Shown in pieces: positions 56,085 to 64,000 of a stretch of DNA of 64,000 bases (position 1 is the stretch's first letter; every line of letters begins with the position of its first letter). The DNA lies in NCBI GenBank assembly GCA_910577585.1, contig CAJTNN010000002.1, positions 45,765-109,764 of the forward strand, in the 5' to 3' direction. The notes beneath the pieces were generated by a model that was not told where the DNA came from, searched no databases, and saw only the letters and a program-made list of their open reading frames with translations. The DNA comes from an uncultured Muribaculaceae bacterium (GTDB lineage: Bacteria; Bacteroidota; Bacteroidia; Bacteroidales; Muribaculaceae). The position numbers and the translations under genes were made by a program.

Positions 56085-56735
56085 TCAGAATTCATCGCCG
56101 AGCGGGTTGACTGCCGGCTCACGAAGCCGATACAGCAGATGATTCTTCAGTGCGGGTTCCTGATGGACTATATGACTGAGCTCCCAGTGATGTCCGGCCT
56201 CCTCTTTGAGCAAGGGTGATGTGGCATCGACATCGGTGAGATTCCATGTCAGAAGCACTGTCTTTATCTTCAGGGCCTTGAGCTTGCGCACGAGCATCTC
56301 GTGGTCGGCATCGCCGGTGATGAGCACCACATAGTCAAACTTGCGGAAAGTGGCCAATTCATAGGCCTCGAGTGCAAACCACACATCCACACCCTTCTCT
56401 ATCACCTGCACCACTCCATCTTTCTCTACCTCGCGCAGATGCTTGTAGTGAAACACCACATCGTTCTCTATGAGGGTATCCTCAAATTTACGCTCGTTAT
56501 AGAGCAGATGCCTGTCGTAGGCCTCCTTTACACGATAGCGGCCCCGGAAGTAGTGGGCCTCCGTAATCTGGCAGTCAGAGGGATTCACGCCCTCTTCATA
56601 TGCCAATCTTCCGCATATGAAATCGAATAACGAGCGCACCCGGATGATGCTGCTCTCTATGGCTTTCAGTGCGCGGTTGACCTTGGCATAATAGCCGCCG
56701 TCGATAAACACACCTACTGAGAGATATCCTAACAT
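56085..56735 (-). CDS. NYN domain (LabA/DUF88-like) putative RNase
   Basis: 216 residues from the ATG at 56735; a longer frame to 56795 starts in non-conserved sequence. The PIN-like NYN fold is marked by acidic motifs VGVFIDGGYYAKV, EKGVDVWFALEAYE and VLITGDADHEMLVRKLK, which form the metal site. Members are predicted single-strand-specific nucleases or RNA-binding regulators. It stands between a lipoprotein gene and a terminator. A weak -7-like TAAATGTG is at 56753-56760 (minus). Confidence 0.88.
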   Translation of the reverse strand: MLGYLSVGVFIDGGYYAKVNRALKAIESSIIRVRSLFDFICGRLAYEEGVNPSDCQITEAHYFRGRYRVKEAYDRHLLYNERKFEDTLIENDVVFHYKHLREVEKDGVVQVIEKGVDVWFALEAYELATFRKFDYVVLITGDADHEMLVRKLKALKIKTVLLTWNLTDVDATSPLLKEEAGHHWELSHIVHQEPALKNHLLYRLREPAVNPLGDEF

Positions 56736-56886
56736 ATAAATTCCTATTTTTTCACATTTAATCGGGTCTGGAATTGATGGCATGTATGCTGCCATAAATT
56801 CCTACGCTGCCTGAGCGGGTCGATGTGCCGTAGTGGAAATTCCCCTCCCCCACCGGGGCCGGGCTGCATTGCCACACATCTATAAT

Positions 56887-56939
56887 AGATAAACCCCGGT
56901 GTGACTGAAATGGTTCGGTCACACCGGGGTTATCTTTTA
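56887..56939. terminator. Terminator after the dipeptidase operon
   Basis: Perfect 14-bp stem AACCCCGGTGTGAC (56892-56905) / GTCACACCGGGGTT (56918-56931), 12-nt loop; on the minus strand flanked by TTTATCTATTATAG, on the plus by ATCTTTTA. Ends the leftward pepD transcript. Confidence 0.85.
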
Positions 56940-56980
56940 GGGGTTATCTTTTATGCGTATCCGCTCTCTACGGCGGCGGT

Positions 56981-58432
56981 TCAGGCAAGTCTGCGCAGTA
57001 TGTCGGTGAGGAATTGCCAGAATTTAGCTACACTGGGGATATTGGCACGCTCGCTGGGAGAATGTATATCCTTGAGCGTGGGGCCGAAGGATATCATGTC
57101 GAGCCCGGGCATCTTCTCAAGGAAGAGGCCGCATTCCAGTCCGGCATGAAGTGCCTCTACACGCGGTTTCTCGCCGAAGAGTTCCTCATAGCTCTGCTCG
57201 GCCACCTTCAGCACCTTCGAGTCGGGATTCGGTGCCCAGCCCACATAAGCATCCTCGAAACGTACATCAGCACCGATGAGCTCGAAGAGGGCAGCCACAC
57301 GGTCGGCAATCTCATCGCGACGCGAGTCGACCGATGAGCGCTGATGCACTGTCACCTCGATAGAGTTATCTTTCATCTTGACTGAGGCCAGATTATCGGA
57401 GGTCTCGATCAATCCTTCTACGGCGCGCGACATTCCCTGCACACCGTTGGGGCATGCGAAGAGTGCTGCAATCAGATCAGATGCCGCTCCGCATTCTATC
57501 ACTTCGGCCGGTGCCTCGGTGCGGGTGGCCTCGAAGATGAAGCTCGGTTCTTCGGCAAGCAGGAATTCGGCGTGAAGCAGATCGTTGAATTCCTTGACAT
57601 CGGCCTCAAACTTCTCGGCATCGGCTTCATATACTCCCACCACTGCCTTGCACTCGCGCGGTATGGCGTTGGCGAGATTACCGCCGTCGATCGAGGCGAG
57701 CTCGATGATACGGTTGCGGTCCTGATGCCAGAGGAATCGTGCCATCTGCTGATTGGCATTGCCTCGGCCGAGGCCTATCTCCATGCCGGAATGGCCACCC
57801 TTGAAGTGGTCGAGATGCACCTCATACCACACCATGCCATCGGTAGCCGGCACACGCTCATAGGGTACATTGCAGATGGTGATCTTACCACCCGCACATC
57901 CTATCACGAGCTGGCCATGTTCCTCGGAGTCGAGATTGAGGAGTATGTCGCCACTGACAAAACCAGGCTGCAGACCATTGGCGCCGGTCAGTCCCTGCTC
58001 CTCATCGACTGTGAAGAGGGCCTGGATGGGTCCGTGCACGAGAGTGTCGTCGAGCAACACTGCCATAGCGGCCGCGCAACCCATGCCGTTGTCGGCACCC
58101 AGAGTGGTGCCATCAGCCTTCACCCAGTCGCCATCGACGATAGTGGTGATCGGGTCGGTCAGGAAGTCATGCACCTTGTCGCCTCTCTTCTCGGCCACCA
58201 TATCCTGGTGTCCCTGAAGAATTATAGCCGGAGCATTCTCATGACCCGGGGTGGCGGGCTTGCTCATCATTACGTTGCCCACTGCATCCGTCTGGCAAGG
58301 TATATTATGGCGGTCGGCCCAGTCTACAAGAAATTCCTTCATCTTCTCAAGATGAAACGTAGGGCGCGGCACACGTGTGATCTCATCGAAGCATTCCCAT
58401 ATCAGACGGGGCTGCAAATCTGTGATTTTCAT
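56981..58432 (-). CDS. Aminoacyl-histidine dipeptidase (M20, PepD family), copy 1
   Basis: 483 residues. Metal-binding M20 motifs: ILQGHQDMV, TTLGADNGMGCAAAMAVLLDD, TVDEEQGLTGANGL, NLDSEEHGQLVIGCAGG and the final HAGLECGLF. It should cleave Xaa-His and other dipeptides, feeding amino acids to the cell. A close paralogue (59312-60769) and a muramidase lie in the same leftward run, so the three probably serve peptide and wall-fragment use. An inverted repeat at 58470-58489 separates it from the muramidase. Confidence 0.95.
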   Translation of the reverse strand: MKITDLQPRLIWECFDEITRVPRPTFHLEKMKEFLVDWADRHNIPCQTDAVGNVMMSKPATPGHENAPAIILQGHQDMVAEKRGDKVHDFLTDPITTIVDGDWVKADGTTLGADNGMGCAAAMAVLLDDTLVHGPIQALFTVDEEQGLTGANGLQPGFVSGDILLNLDSEEHGQLVIGCAGGKITICNVPYERVPATDGMVWYEVHLDHFKGGHSGMEIGLGRGNANQQMARFLWHQDRNRIIELASIDGGNLANAIPRECKAVVGVYEADAEKFEADVKEFNDLLHAEFLLAEEPSFIFEATRTEAPAEVIECGAASDLIAALFACPNGVQGMSRAVEGLIETSDNLASVKMKDNSIEVTVHQRSSVDSRRDEIADRVAALFELIGADVRFEDAYVGWAPNPDSKVLKVAEQSYEELFGEKPRVEALHAGLECGLFLEKMPGLDMISFGPTLKDIHSPSERANIPSVAKFWQFLTDILRRLA

Positions 58433-58469
58433 TTATTCGGTCTTAGTTTAAAGTTTTATATAAGTCAAG

Positions 58470-58489
58470 CGGGCGTTTCGGCACGCCCG
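58470..58489. other. Stem-loop between muramidase and pepD copy 1
   Basis: CGGGCGT (58470-58476) / ACGCCCG (58483-58489), 6-nt loop, no U-tract. It could moderate read-through or stabilise mRNA ends. Confidence 0.5.
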
Positions 58490-58514
58490 ATTCATCCGGC
58501 CTCCTGGAACCGGA

Positions 58515-59315
58515 TTATTCCTCCTCCTTGGCCGGAGCGGAGAGTTTCAGGCTCTTCCCCGCCACCACCTCAGCCGGAGCGCTCTTCGGCTTCTTGGCCT
58601 CGGCGGCTTTGAATTTGGCATAGGCGTTAGCCATCTTTGTGTGATAGCCACGGCGGGCATAGCTGGCACCATTATATTTACGCGCGAAGGCAGCCCAGTT
58701 GCGGGTGCGCAGGTCCTGCACATAGCCGGTGTTGCGCAGAAAGGCGGCGAAGAGTTCAAGCTGTTCGAGCTCGGAGTATGACATGAGTCTCACAAACTCA
58801 TCCACACTCTCGCATCCGCACACCTTATAATTAAAGCCGCCGATCTGAAACATTCCCCAGAATGTGCCCATATTTGCACCCTGGGCATTGGTCTTGCGCG
58901 CATTTATCAGCTGGGTCCATTCGCGCAGGGCATAGCCGCTCAATCCTTTCGGCACCGTCTCACCCTTAGCGCCGGCGCGCGAAGGGGCCTTCGATGCATA
59001 GCGGTTATACATCGAGCGGTCGAAATTGATCACTGGCACCCCCGGCGCCCAGAAGCCCTTCATGGCAGCGCCGGCCTCAATGGCCACGACGGCCTTTATG
59101 GCGGCTGTCTCCACATCGAGCTCGGCTGCCACCTTCTCGAAGTCGGCATCCGTGAGATGCTCATACCTGTCGGGGTCGGGGGCAGCCTTTGCTGAGATTG
59201 AGTCGATGCGCACAGGCGTCGATGCGATGCCGGGATGCTCATTCTGGGCGCATCCCGCCGAGGCTCCTGCCAGAAGCAGGAGCCCGGCGATGGCCGTGGC
59301 TACAAGGCGGCTCAT
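58515..59315 (-). CDS. N-acetylmuramidase (DUF3380) lipoprotein
   Basis: 266 residues. Lipobox SAGC near residue 22, then the DUF3380 muramidase domain: LTDADFEKVAAELDVETAAIKAVVAIEAG (catalytic Glu region), FDRSMYNRYASK, GTFWGMFQIGGFNYKVCG, WAAFARKYNGASYARRGYHTKMANAY. It should cut glycan strands of peptidoglycan and be lipid-anchored. The charged, Lys/Ala-rich C-terminus is probably a linker. Its start codon overlaps the stop of the upstream dipeptidase by 4 bp (ATGA). Confidence 0.9.
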   Translation of the reverse strand: MSRLVATAIAGLLLLAGASAGCAQNEHPGIASTPVRIDSISAKAAPDPDRYEHLTDADFEKVAAELDVETAAIKAVVAIEAGAAMKGFWAPGVPVINFDRSMYNRYASKAPSRAGAKGETVPKGLSGYALREWTQLINARKTNAQGANMGTFWGMFQIGGFNYKVCGCESVDEFVRLMSYSELEQLELFAAFLRNTGYVQDLRTRNWAAFARKYNGASYARRGYHTKMANAYAKFKAAEAKKPKSAPAEVVAGKSLKLSAPAKEEE

Positions 59316-60769
59316 GCCTTCGCCACTTTCTCCAATACGCGGCAGAGGTGTTTCCAGAATTTCTCTACGGTGGGTATCAGAAGTTGCTCATCGGGCGAGT
59401 GCACCCCGGTCATGGTCGGACCGAAGCTCACCATGTCGAGATTGGGATACTTCGTCAGGAAGAGACCGCACTCCAGACCGGCATGGATGGCCTTGATGGC
59501 CGGCTTCACGCCGAAGAGTTCTTCGTAGGCCTCTGATGAAATCTTCATGATGGGCGACTGCATGTTGGGGGCCCAGCCGGGATAACCATCCGAATGGCTC
59601 ACCTCGGCGCCAGCAAGCTGGAAGTGGGCCTCTACCTGGCCTGCGATATCCTTCTTGCGCGATTCCACGCTTGAACGCTGCGAGGTGGTCACCTTAATCT
59701 GATTATCCTCAATCATCTTTACGGCTGCAAGGTTGGTCGAGGTCTCTACGAGCCCCTCGAGGTCGGCCGACATGGAGTATACTCCGTGAGGCGCTGAGTA
59801 GAGGGCTCTCACGAGGCGGAGCGATGTGTCGGAGTCGATGCAATACTGGGGCTTCTCGGTGCGGTCGATTGTGAGTTTGATCGAGGGCTCTACAGCCTTA
59901 TATTCGTTGACAATCTCTTTCGAGAACTTATTCAGATGGCGCACCACAGCCTGCTCGTGGTCGCTGTGCACACCAAACACTGCCCATGCCTCACGCGGGA
60001 TGGCATTGCGCAGATTGCCGCCGTTGAATTCCGACACCTCTATATCCCAGAGCTGCGAGCACTCCCAGATGAAGCGGGCTATCACCTTGTTGGCATTGGC
60101 GCGGCCGGCATTGATGTCTGAACCGCTGTGGCCACCGAGCAGTCCGCTCACATTTACCTTCAGGAAGATGAAATTCTCCGGGGCGAGCGAACGCTTGTAT
60201 TTGAAGATGGCTGTGGTGTCGATACCACCGGCGCAACCTACAAAAATCTCGCCATCATCCTCCGAGTCAAGATTGAGCAGCATGCTCCCCTTGATCATGT
60301 CGGCGCCAAGATTCTGCGCTCCCTCGAGGCCAATCTCCTCGTTGATTGTGAAGAGAGCCTCCACCGGACCATGCTCAAGTGTGTCGTCGATCATCACAGC
60401 CAGCGCGGCTGCCATACCGATGCCATTGTCGGCGCCAAGTGTAGTGCCCTTGGCCTTCACCCATTCACCATCGATATATGTCGCGATCGGATCCTTCATG
60501 AAATCATGCTCTACATCGGCATTCTTCTCGCACACCATATCCATGTGCGCCTGAAGCACCACTGTCGGGGCGTTCTCATGGCCGCGGGTGGCCGCTTTGG
60601 TCATCACCACATTGCCACACTCGTCAGTCTTTACCGCCACGTTATGCTTCTTGGCAAAGTCAAGAAGATAGGCACGTATCTGCTCCTCATGACATGAGGG
60701 ACGCGGCACTTTCGTGATCTCATCAAAGCATTGCCAGACAAGCGCCGGCTTCAAATCTTTTACTTCCAT
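59312..60769 (-). CDS. Aminoacyl-histidine dipeptidase (M20, PepD family), copy 2
   Basis: 485 residues, paralogue of the gene at 56981. Motifs: VVLQAHMDMV, TTLGADNGIGMAAALAVMIDD, TINEEIGLEGAQNLG, NLDSEDDGEIFVGCAGG and IHAGLECGLF. It heads the leftward operon dipeptidase-muramidase-dipeptidase. -7 element TATCTTTG at 60881-60888. The two paralogues share the same layout but differ widely in sequence, suggesting different peptide preferences. Confidence 0.95.
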   Translation of the reverse strand: MEVKDLKPALVWQCFDEITKVPRPSCHEEQIRAYLLDFAKKHNVAVKTDECGNVVMTKAATRGHENAPTVVLQAHMDMVCEKNADVEHDFMKDPIATYIDGEWVKAKGTTLGADNGIGMAAALAVMIDDTLEHGPVEALFTINEEIGLEGAQNLGADMIKGSMLLNLDSEDDGEIFVGCAGGIDTTAIFKYKRSLAPENFIFLKVNVSGLLGGHSGSDINAGRANANKVIARFIWECSQLWDIEVSEFNGGNLRNAIPREAWAVFGVHSDHEQAVVRHLNKFSKEIVNEYKAVEPSIKLTIDRTEKPQYCIDSDTSLRLVRALYSAPHGVYSMSADLEGLVETSTNLAAVKMIEDNQIKVTTSQRSSVESRKKDIAGQVEAHFQLAGAEVSHSDGYPGWAPNMQSPIMKISSEAYEELFGVKPAIKAIHAGLECGLFLTKYPNLDMVSFGPTMTGVHSPDEQLLIPTVEKFWKHLCRVLEKVAKA

Positions 60770-60880
60770 GGTAGAATTCTATTATTTATGTGGGTTTTTT
60801 ATTTGTATGTTTTCACTCTTTCTTACCCCCGGAGAAGCCCCCGGAGCCGTTAAAAAATGCTTATTTCGCATTCTATTCCC

Positions 60881-60888
60881 CAAAGATA
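60881..60888 (-). promoter_or_regulatory. -7 element TATCTTTG for the dipeptidase operon
   Basis: Minus-strand TATCTTTG (plus CAAAGATA), no TTTG at -33. About 115 bp upstream of the start codon. Confidence 0.6.
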
Positions 60889-60933
60889 GTGATTTTTTCA
60901 ACACTCTGATGCACCGCATTGATTTTTTTTGCT

Positions 60934-60941
60934 TAATTTTG
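60934..60941 (+). promoter_or_regulatory. -7 element TAATTTTG for the OmpH gene
   Basis: Matches TAnnTTTG; no clear -33 TTTG. The leader is about 125 nt. It diverges from the -7 element of the dipeptidase operon, 45 bp away. Confidence 0.6.
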
Positions 60942-61071
60942 TGCCTAAGTTATGCGCCACATAGGCCCTGACCCAAAAATTCCACTTAAAACCAACATTT
61001 AAAACCAATAATAAAACCGACATGCGCCATCTCACGCCCCCCGGGCCAACGGCGTATAATACATTCCCGTT

Positions 61072-61656
61072 ATGAAGAAAAATCTTCTCGCCATCCTCTC
61101 TCTCGTAGGCCTGCTGGCACTCGGCGCATGCGCCCCCGAAAAAACGTCTGAAAAGGAGGCTCCCAAGAAGAGCGCCGCCATTGCCGCCACCCAACAGCTC
61201 CCCAACTACAGATATGTAGACATCGACACTATCCTCACAAAATACCACCTCGCAAAAGACTACAGCGAGGAGATGTTGCGCATGCAGAACAACATTGAGT
61301 CGGAAGCCAAGAAGCATGAAAACAACATCAAGGCCTTCGCCAACAACATGCAGCAGAAATACCAGAACAACCAGTACACCTCCGAGCAGGCCTTCAACTC
61401 TGACCAGACCAAGCTTCAGCAGATGCAGACCAACGCCTCAACCCACATGGAGAAGCTGCAGCGCTCAAGCATGGAGGCCGCCCAGGCTGCCGATAAAGTA
61501 GTGCAGGATTCAATCCACGCATTCATCGAGCGCTACAACAAGAAGCACAACTACGACGCCATCCTCCTCAAGGGCGCAGGCCTCTACTTCAACCCGGCCC
61601 TTGACATCACCGAAGAAATAGTAGAGGGTCTCAACGCCGGCTACAACAAGAAATAA
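61072..61656 (+). CDS. OmpH/Skp-family lipoprotein chaperone
   Basis: 194 residues. Lipobox GAC near residue 20 (MKKNLLAILSLVGLLALGAC), then the OmpH pattern: YRYVDIDTILTKYHLAKDYSEEML, a long coiled coil (about 60-140, Gln/Lys-rich) and VVQDSIHAFIERYNKKHNYDAILLKG. Skp/OmpH proteins hold outer-membrane proteins in the periplasm; a lipidated form is common in Bacteroidota. It stands alone before a strong terminator. Confidence 0.88.
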   Translation: MKKNLLAILSLVGLLALGACAPEKTSEKEAPKKSAAIAATQQLPNYRYVDIDTILTKYHLAKDYSEEMLRMQNNIESEAKKHENNIKAFANNMQQKYQNNQYTSEQAFNSDQTKLQQMQTNASTHMEKLQRSSMEAAQAADKVVQDSIHAFIERYNKKHNYDAILLKGAGLYFNPALDITEEIVEGLNAGYNKK

Positions 61657-61716
61657 GCCCCAAAAGCAGGCAAAGCCGGCCCCAAAAAAGCCGCCGGTCC
61701 CTCTCCCGCTCCATAA

Positions 61717-61753
61717 GGCGGACGCCCATCCAGGAGCGTCCGCCCTATTTTTT
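61717..61753 (+). terminator. Terminator after the OmpH gene
   Basis: GGCGGACGC (61717-61725) / GCGTCCGCC (61736-61744), 10-nt loop, then CTATTTTTT. Classical form. Confidence 0.88.
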
Positions 61754-61855
61754 AACAGCGCCAGCCCCCAAAACCCGGTCCCTATCCAAGGCGTTATATA
61801 ATCAGCCACCCGGCTCCATCACCAACAAAAAATTAACCCTAAAGACAAAACCCAG

Positions 61856-63109
61856 ATGCTTGACGATAATATCATCCAAAAGGAGGCCAATGAGCGCACC
61901 GTGCTCGTAGGCCTGATCACCCGCGACCAATCGGAGTCGAAAGTCAACGAATACCTCGATGAACTCGACTTCCTCGCCCATACAGCCGGAGCCGAGCCCG
62001 TGGCACGTTTCATCCAGAAACTCGACTACCCCAACCCGCGCACATACGTCGGCACAGGCAAACTGCAGGAGATAGCCGACTTCGTCGAGAAGGAGGATAT
62101 AGGCCTCGTTATCTTCGACGATGACCTCTCGCCTAAACAGGTGGCCAATATCGAAAAAGAACTCAAAGTCAAAATCCTTGACCGCACAAGCCTGATTCTC
62201 GACATCTTCGCCAAACGCGCGCAGACGGCCACGGCCCGCACGCAGGTGGAGCTCGCCCAATACCAATACCTTCTGCCTCGACTCACCCGCATGTGGACCC
62301 ACCTCGAACGCCAGCGTGGCGGCATCGGTATGCGTGGCCCGGGCGAGACACAGATCGAGACCGACCGCCGAATAATCCTCGACAAAATCTCGCGCCTCAA
62401 GGAGGAACTCCGCGACATCGACCGCCAGAAAAACATTCAGCGCAAGAATCGCGGCAAACTCACCCGGGTGGCGCTCGTAGGATACACCAACGTAGGCAAA
62501 TCAACTCTGATGAACCTGCTCAGCAAGAGCGAAGTCTTTGCCGAAAACAAACTCTTCGCCACCCTCGACACCACCGTGAGAAAGGTCACTATCGAGAATC
62601 TCCCCTTCCTGCTCACCGACACCGTAGGATTCATACGCAAACTCCCCACCCATCTGGTGGACTCCTTTAAGTCTACGCTCGATGAGGTGCGCGATGCCGA
62701 CCTGCTGGTGCATGTGGTGGATGTGTCGCATCCGAATTTCGAGGAGCAGATTGAGGTAGTGGAGAAAACGCTTCATGACGTGTGCGGAGCGGAGGATAAG
62801 CCGGTGATTCTGGTATTCAATAAGATTGATGCCTTCAAGTATACTCCGAAGGATCCCGACGATCTTACACCCGCCACTCGCGAAAACATCTCGCTCGACG
62901 AGTTTAAAAAGACATGGATGGCGAAGATGAACAACAATTGTGTCTTCATCTCGGCCAAAGAGCGTGTCAACATCCCTGAGCTTAAGGATATGCTTTACGA
63001 AAAGGCCAAGGAGATTCATACACGCCGATTCCCCTACAACGACTTCCTCTACCAGACTTATGACGAAAATGACTCAATCGACCCCCAACCCACAGATTCA
63101 ACCGACTGA
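61856..63109 (+). CDS. hflX: Ribosome-associated GTPase HflX
   Basis: 417 residues. N-terminal HflX domain (ERTVLVGLITRDQ, YVGTGKLQEIADF, VKILDRTSLILDIFAKRAQTATARTQVELAQ), the linker ERQRGGIGMRGPGETQIETDRR, and the G domain: G1 GYTNVGKSTL, G3 DTVGFIRKLPTHLVDSFKSTL, G4 NKID. It rescues or splits stalled ribosomes. Its last 41 bp overlap the DUF4954 gene. No promoter was recognised in the 100 bp upstream. Confidence 0.96.
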   Translation: MLDDNIIQKEANERTVLVGLITRDQSESKVNEYLDELDFLAHTAGAEPVARFIQKLDYPNPRTYVGTGKLQEIADFVEKEDIGLVIFDDDLSPKQVANIEKELKVKILDRTSLILDIFAKRAQTATARTQVELAQYQYLLPRLTRMWTHLERQRGGIGMRGPGETQIETDRRIILDKISRLKEELRDIDRQKNIQRKNRGKLTRVALVGYTNVGKSTLMNLLSKSEVFAENKLFATLDTTVRKVTIENLPFLLTDTVGFIRKLPTHLVDSFKSTLDEVRDADLLVHVVDVSHPNFEEQIEVVEKTLHDVCGAEDKPVILVFNKIDAFKYTPKDPDDLTPATRENISLDEFKKTWMAKMNNNCVFISAKERVNIPELKDMLYEKAKEIHTRRFPYNDFLYQTYDENDSIDPQPTDSTD

Positions 63110-64000
63110 CCCGGCCTCGCCCGCCCCGCTCAGCGCCGAGGCTATCGGGCGCCTCTCAAGCCAGGGATGCGTGGCCACCGATTGGGCACGCGTGAAGATA
63201 GCCCCGGGCACTGATCTCTCTCTGATCCGCAATGTGGAGTTTGAGGGGGATGTGGCCATCGGTCTGCTCGACCGCTCACGCTATGAGCGATGCATGGTGA
63301 GCGATGCCCTGCTGCGCGATTCGACACTGGGCAATGGCGTCAGAGTGCGCCACGTGGCTGGAGGAATCTCCGGCGCCACCATCGGCGATGAGGCTGTGAT
63401 TGAAAACACTGCCCGCATTCACTACGACCTCGATCCCGACTGCGCCGTAGGACGCCGCATCGGCGTGCTCGATGAGACCGGGGCGCGCGAAGTCGTAATC
63501 TACCCCGGGCTCTCAGCTCAGTCGGCGCTGCTTATGGCTCGCAGCCGACGCATTGTGGCCGAGGAGATTTACACCCAGACACAGGAGTATATCGACTCGC
63601 TGCATCTCAGCCGCGGCATAGGCACCCGCGCGGTGATTCAGGACTGTGGCACACTCCATAACGTGAGTGTCGACCCGGACGTGCGCATCGAGGGTGCCAC
63701 CGCGCTCAGCAACGGCTCAATTTTCAATAACGCCGATTCAGGCAATCCGGCCATAGCCTATGTAGGCCATGGCGTGAACGCCGACTCCTTTATAATTGAG
63801 GATGCCATCGTCGATGCAGGCGTCACACTGCGCAATTGCTATGTCGGGCAAGGGGTGAAGCTCGAAAAGGGATTCACGGCCCATGATTCGCTCTTCTTCG
63901 CCAACTCCCAGTTTGAGAATGGCGAGGCCTGCGCCGTGTTTGCAGGACCTTACACTGTGTCGATGCACAAGGGCACATTGCTCATCGGATGCCAGACATC
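63069..64000 (+). CDS. DUF4954 family protein, 3' end outside window
   Basis: An ATG at 63069, inside the 3' end of hflX (+2 frame shift relative to it), opens a frame that runs off the right edge (about 310 codons visible). Family marks: SSQGCVATDWARVKIAPGTDLSLIRNVEF, RIGVLDETGAREVVIYPGLSAQSALLMAR. Repeated short segments such as IIEDAIVDAGVTLRNCYVGQGVKLEKG look like a left-handed beta-helix of hexapeptide repeats, as in acyl- or nucleotidyl-transferases. DUF4954 proteins are common in Bacteroidota with no proven function. The 41-bp overlap suggests coupled translation with hflX. Confidence 0.85.
   Translation, partial: MTQSTPNPQIQPTDPASPAPLSAEAIGRLSSQGCVATDWARVKIAPGTDLSLIRNVEFEGDVAIGLLDRSRYERCMVSDALLRDSTLGNGVRVRHVAGGISGATIGDEAVIENTARIHYDLDPDCAVGRRIGVLDETGAREVVIYPGLSAQSALLMARSRRIVAEEIYTQTQEYIDSLHLSRGIGTRAVIQDCGTLHNVSVDPDVRIEGATALSNGSIFNNADSGNPAIAYVGHGVNADSFIIEDAIVDAGVTLRNCYVGQGVKLEKGFTAHDSLFFANSQFENGEACAVFAGPYTVSMHKGTLLIGCQT

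Overview
The window is a chromosomal segment of a Bacteroidales bacterium, most likely a Muribaculaceae (S24-7) relative. This rests on the protein families present (DUF4230, DUF3943, Porin_10, DUF4301, DUF4369-thioredoxin, DUF4954, SDR-type threonine dehydrogenase), on repeated matches to the Bacteroidota sigma-ABfr promoter (TTTG, 19-20 bp, TAnnTTTG), on the lack of obvious Shine-Dalgarno sites, and on the gene order around rpoBC. The family assignment is inference; phylum and order are well supported. No rRNA operon, CRISPR array, prophage, complete insertion sequence or integrase was found.

Layout. 1-5.1 kb: two DUF4230 genes (one cut by the window edge), a DUF3943 outer-membrane protein with a YbdG-type mechanosensitive channel, and an orphan gene. 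5.2-5.7 kb: a foldback MITE and tRNA-His. 5.9-8.3 kb: an alpha/beta hydrolase and L-threonine dehydrogenase. 8.8-15.5 kb: a TetR regulator followed by an RND efflux operon (outer-membrane factor, adaptor, pump) ending in a small PII-like gene; the 3' end of the TetR gene is triplicated in tandem and each copy carries a palindrome. 15.6-21 kb: a dense housekeeping run pheS-nth-ybaK-aroC-radical SAM-thioredoxin lipoprotein, then an LrgA/LrgB pair. 22.2-26.9 kb: a divergent Na+ symporter and a long RelA-type (p)ppGpp synthetase with a degenerate hydrolase site. 27-34.6 kb: DUF4301, an AAA/PD-(D/E)XK protein, a ProX editing protein, a porin and kbl. 34.7-38.7 kb: SIMPL protein, acyl-CoA ligase, then a helicase remnant and a zeta-like toxin module.

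38.8-52.4 kb is the transcription/translation block, read leftward: tRNA-Thr, Tyr, Gly, Thr, tuf, tRNA-Trp, secE, nusG, rplKAJL, rpoB, rpoC. A strong terminator hairpin and a 0.5 kb leader with four interchangeable TCAGATA/TATCTGA elements separate rplL from rpoB.

52.6-64 kb: glmS, a 1 kb region without a conventional gene, a small lipoprotein, an NYN protein, an operon of two M20 dipeptidases flanking an N-acetylmuramidase, OmpH, hflX and a DUF4954 protein that runs off the end. The 54.6-55.2 kb stretch is the most interesting unexplained feature: a leftward promoter followed by about 380 nt enclosed by a ~27-bp long-range helix and holding at least five internal hairpins and three very small ORFs, suggesting a structured RNA and/or micropeptide locus.

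Another theme is short-period repeats in intergenic DNA after gene ends: 9-bp arrays of two kinds (TCCC-phased and GACnTGTCn) and a 10-bp AATCCCGnnn array. In three places (tdh, pheS, kbl) the terminator of one gene is nested with the promoter of the next.
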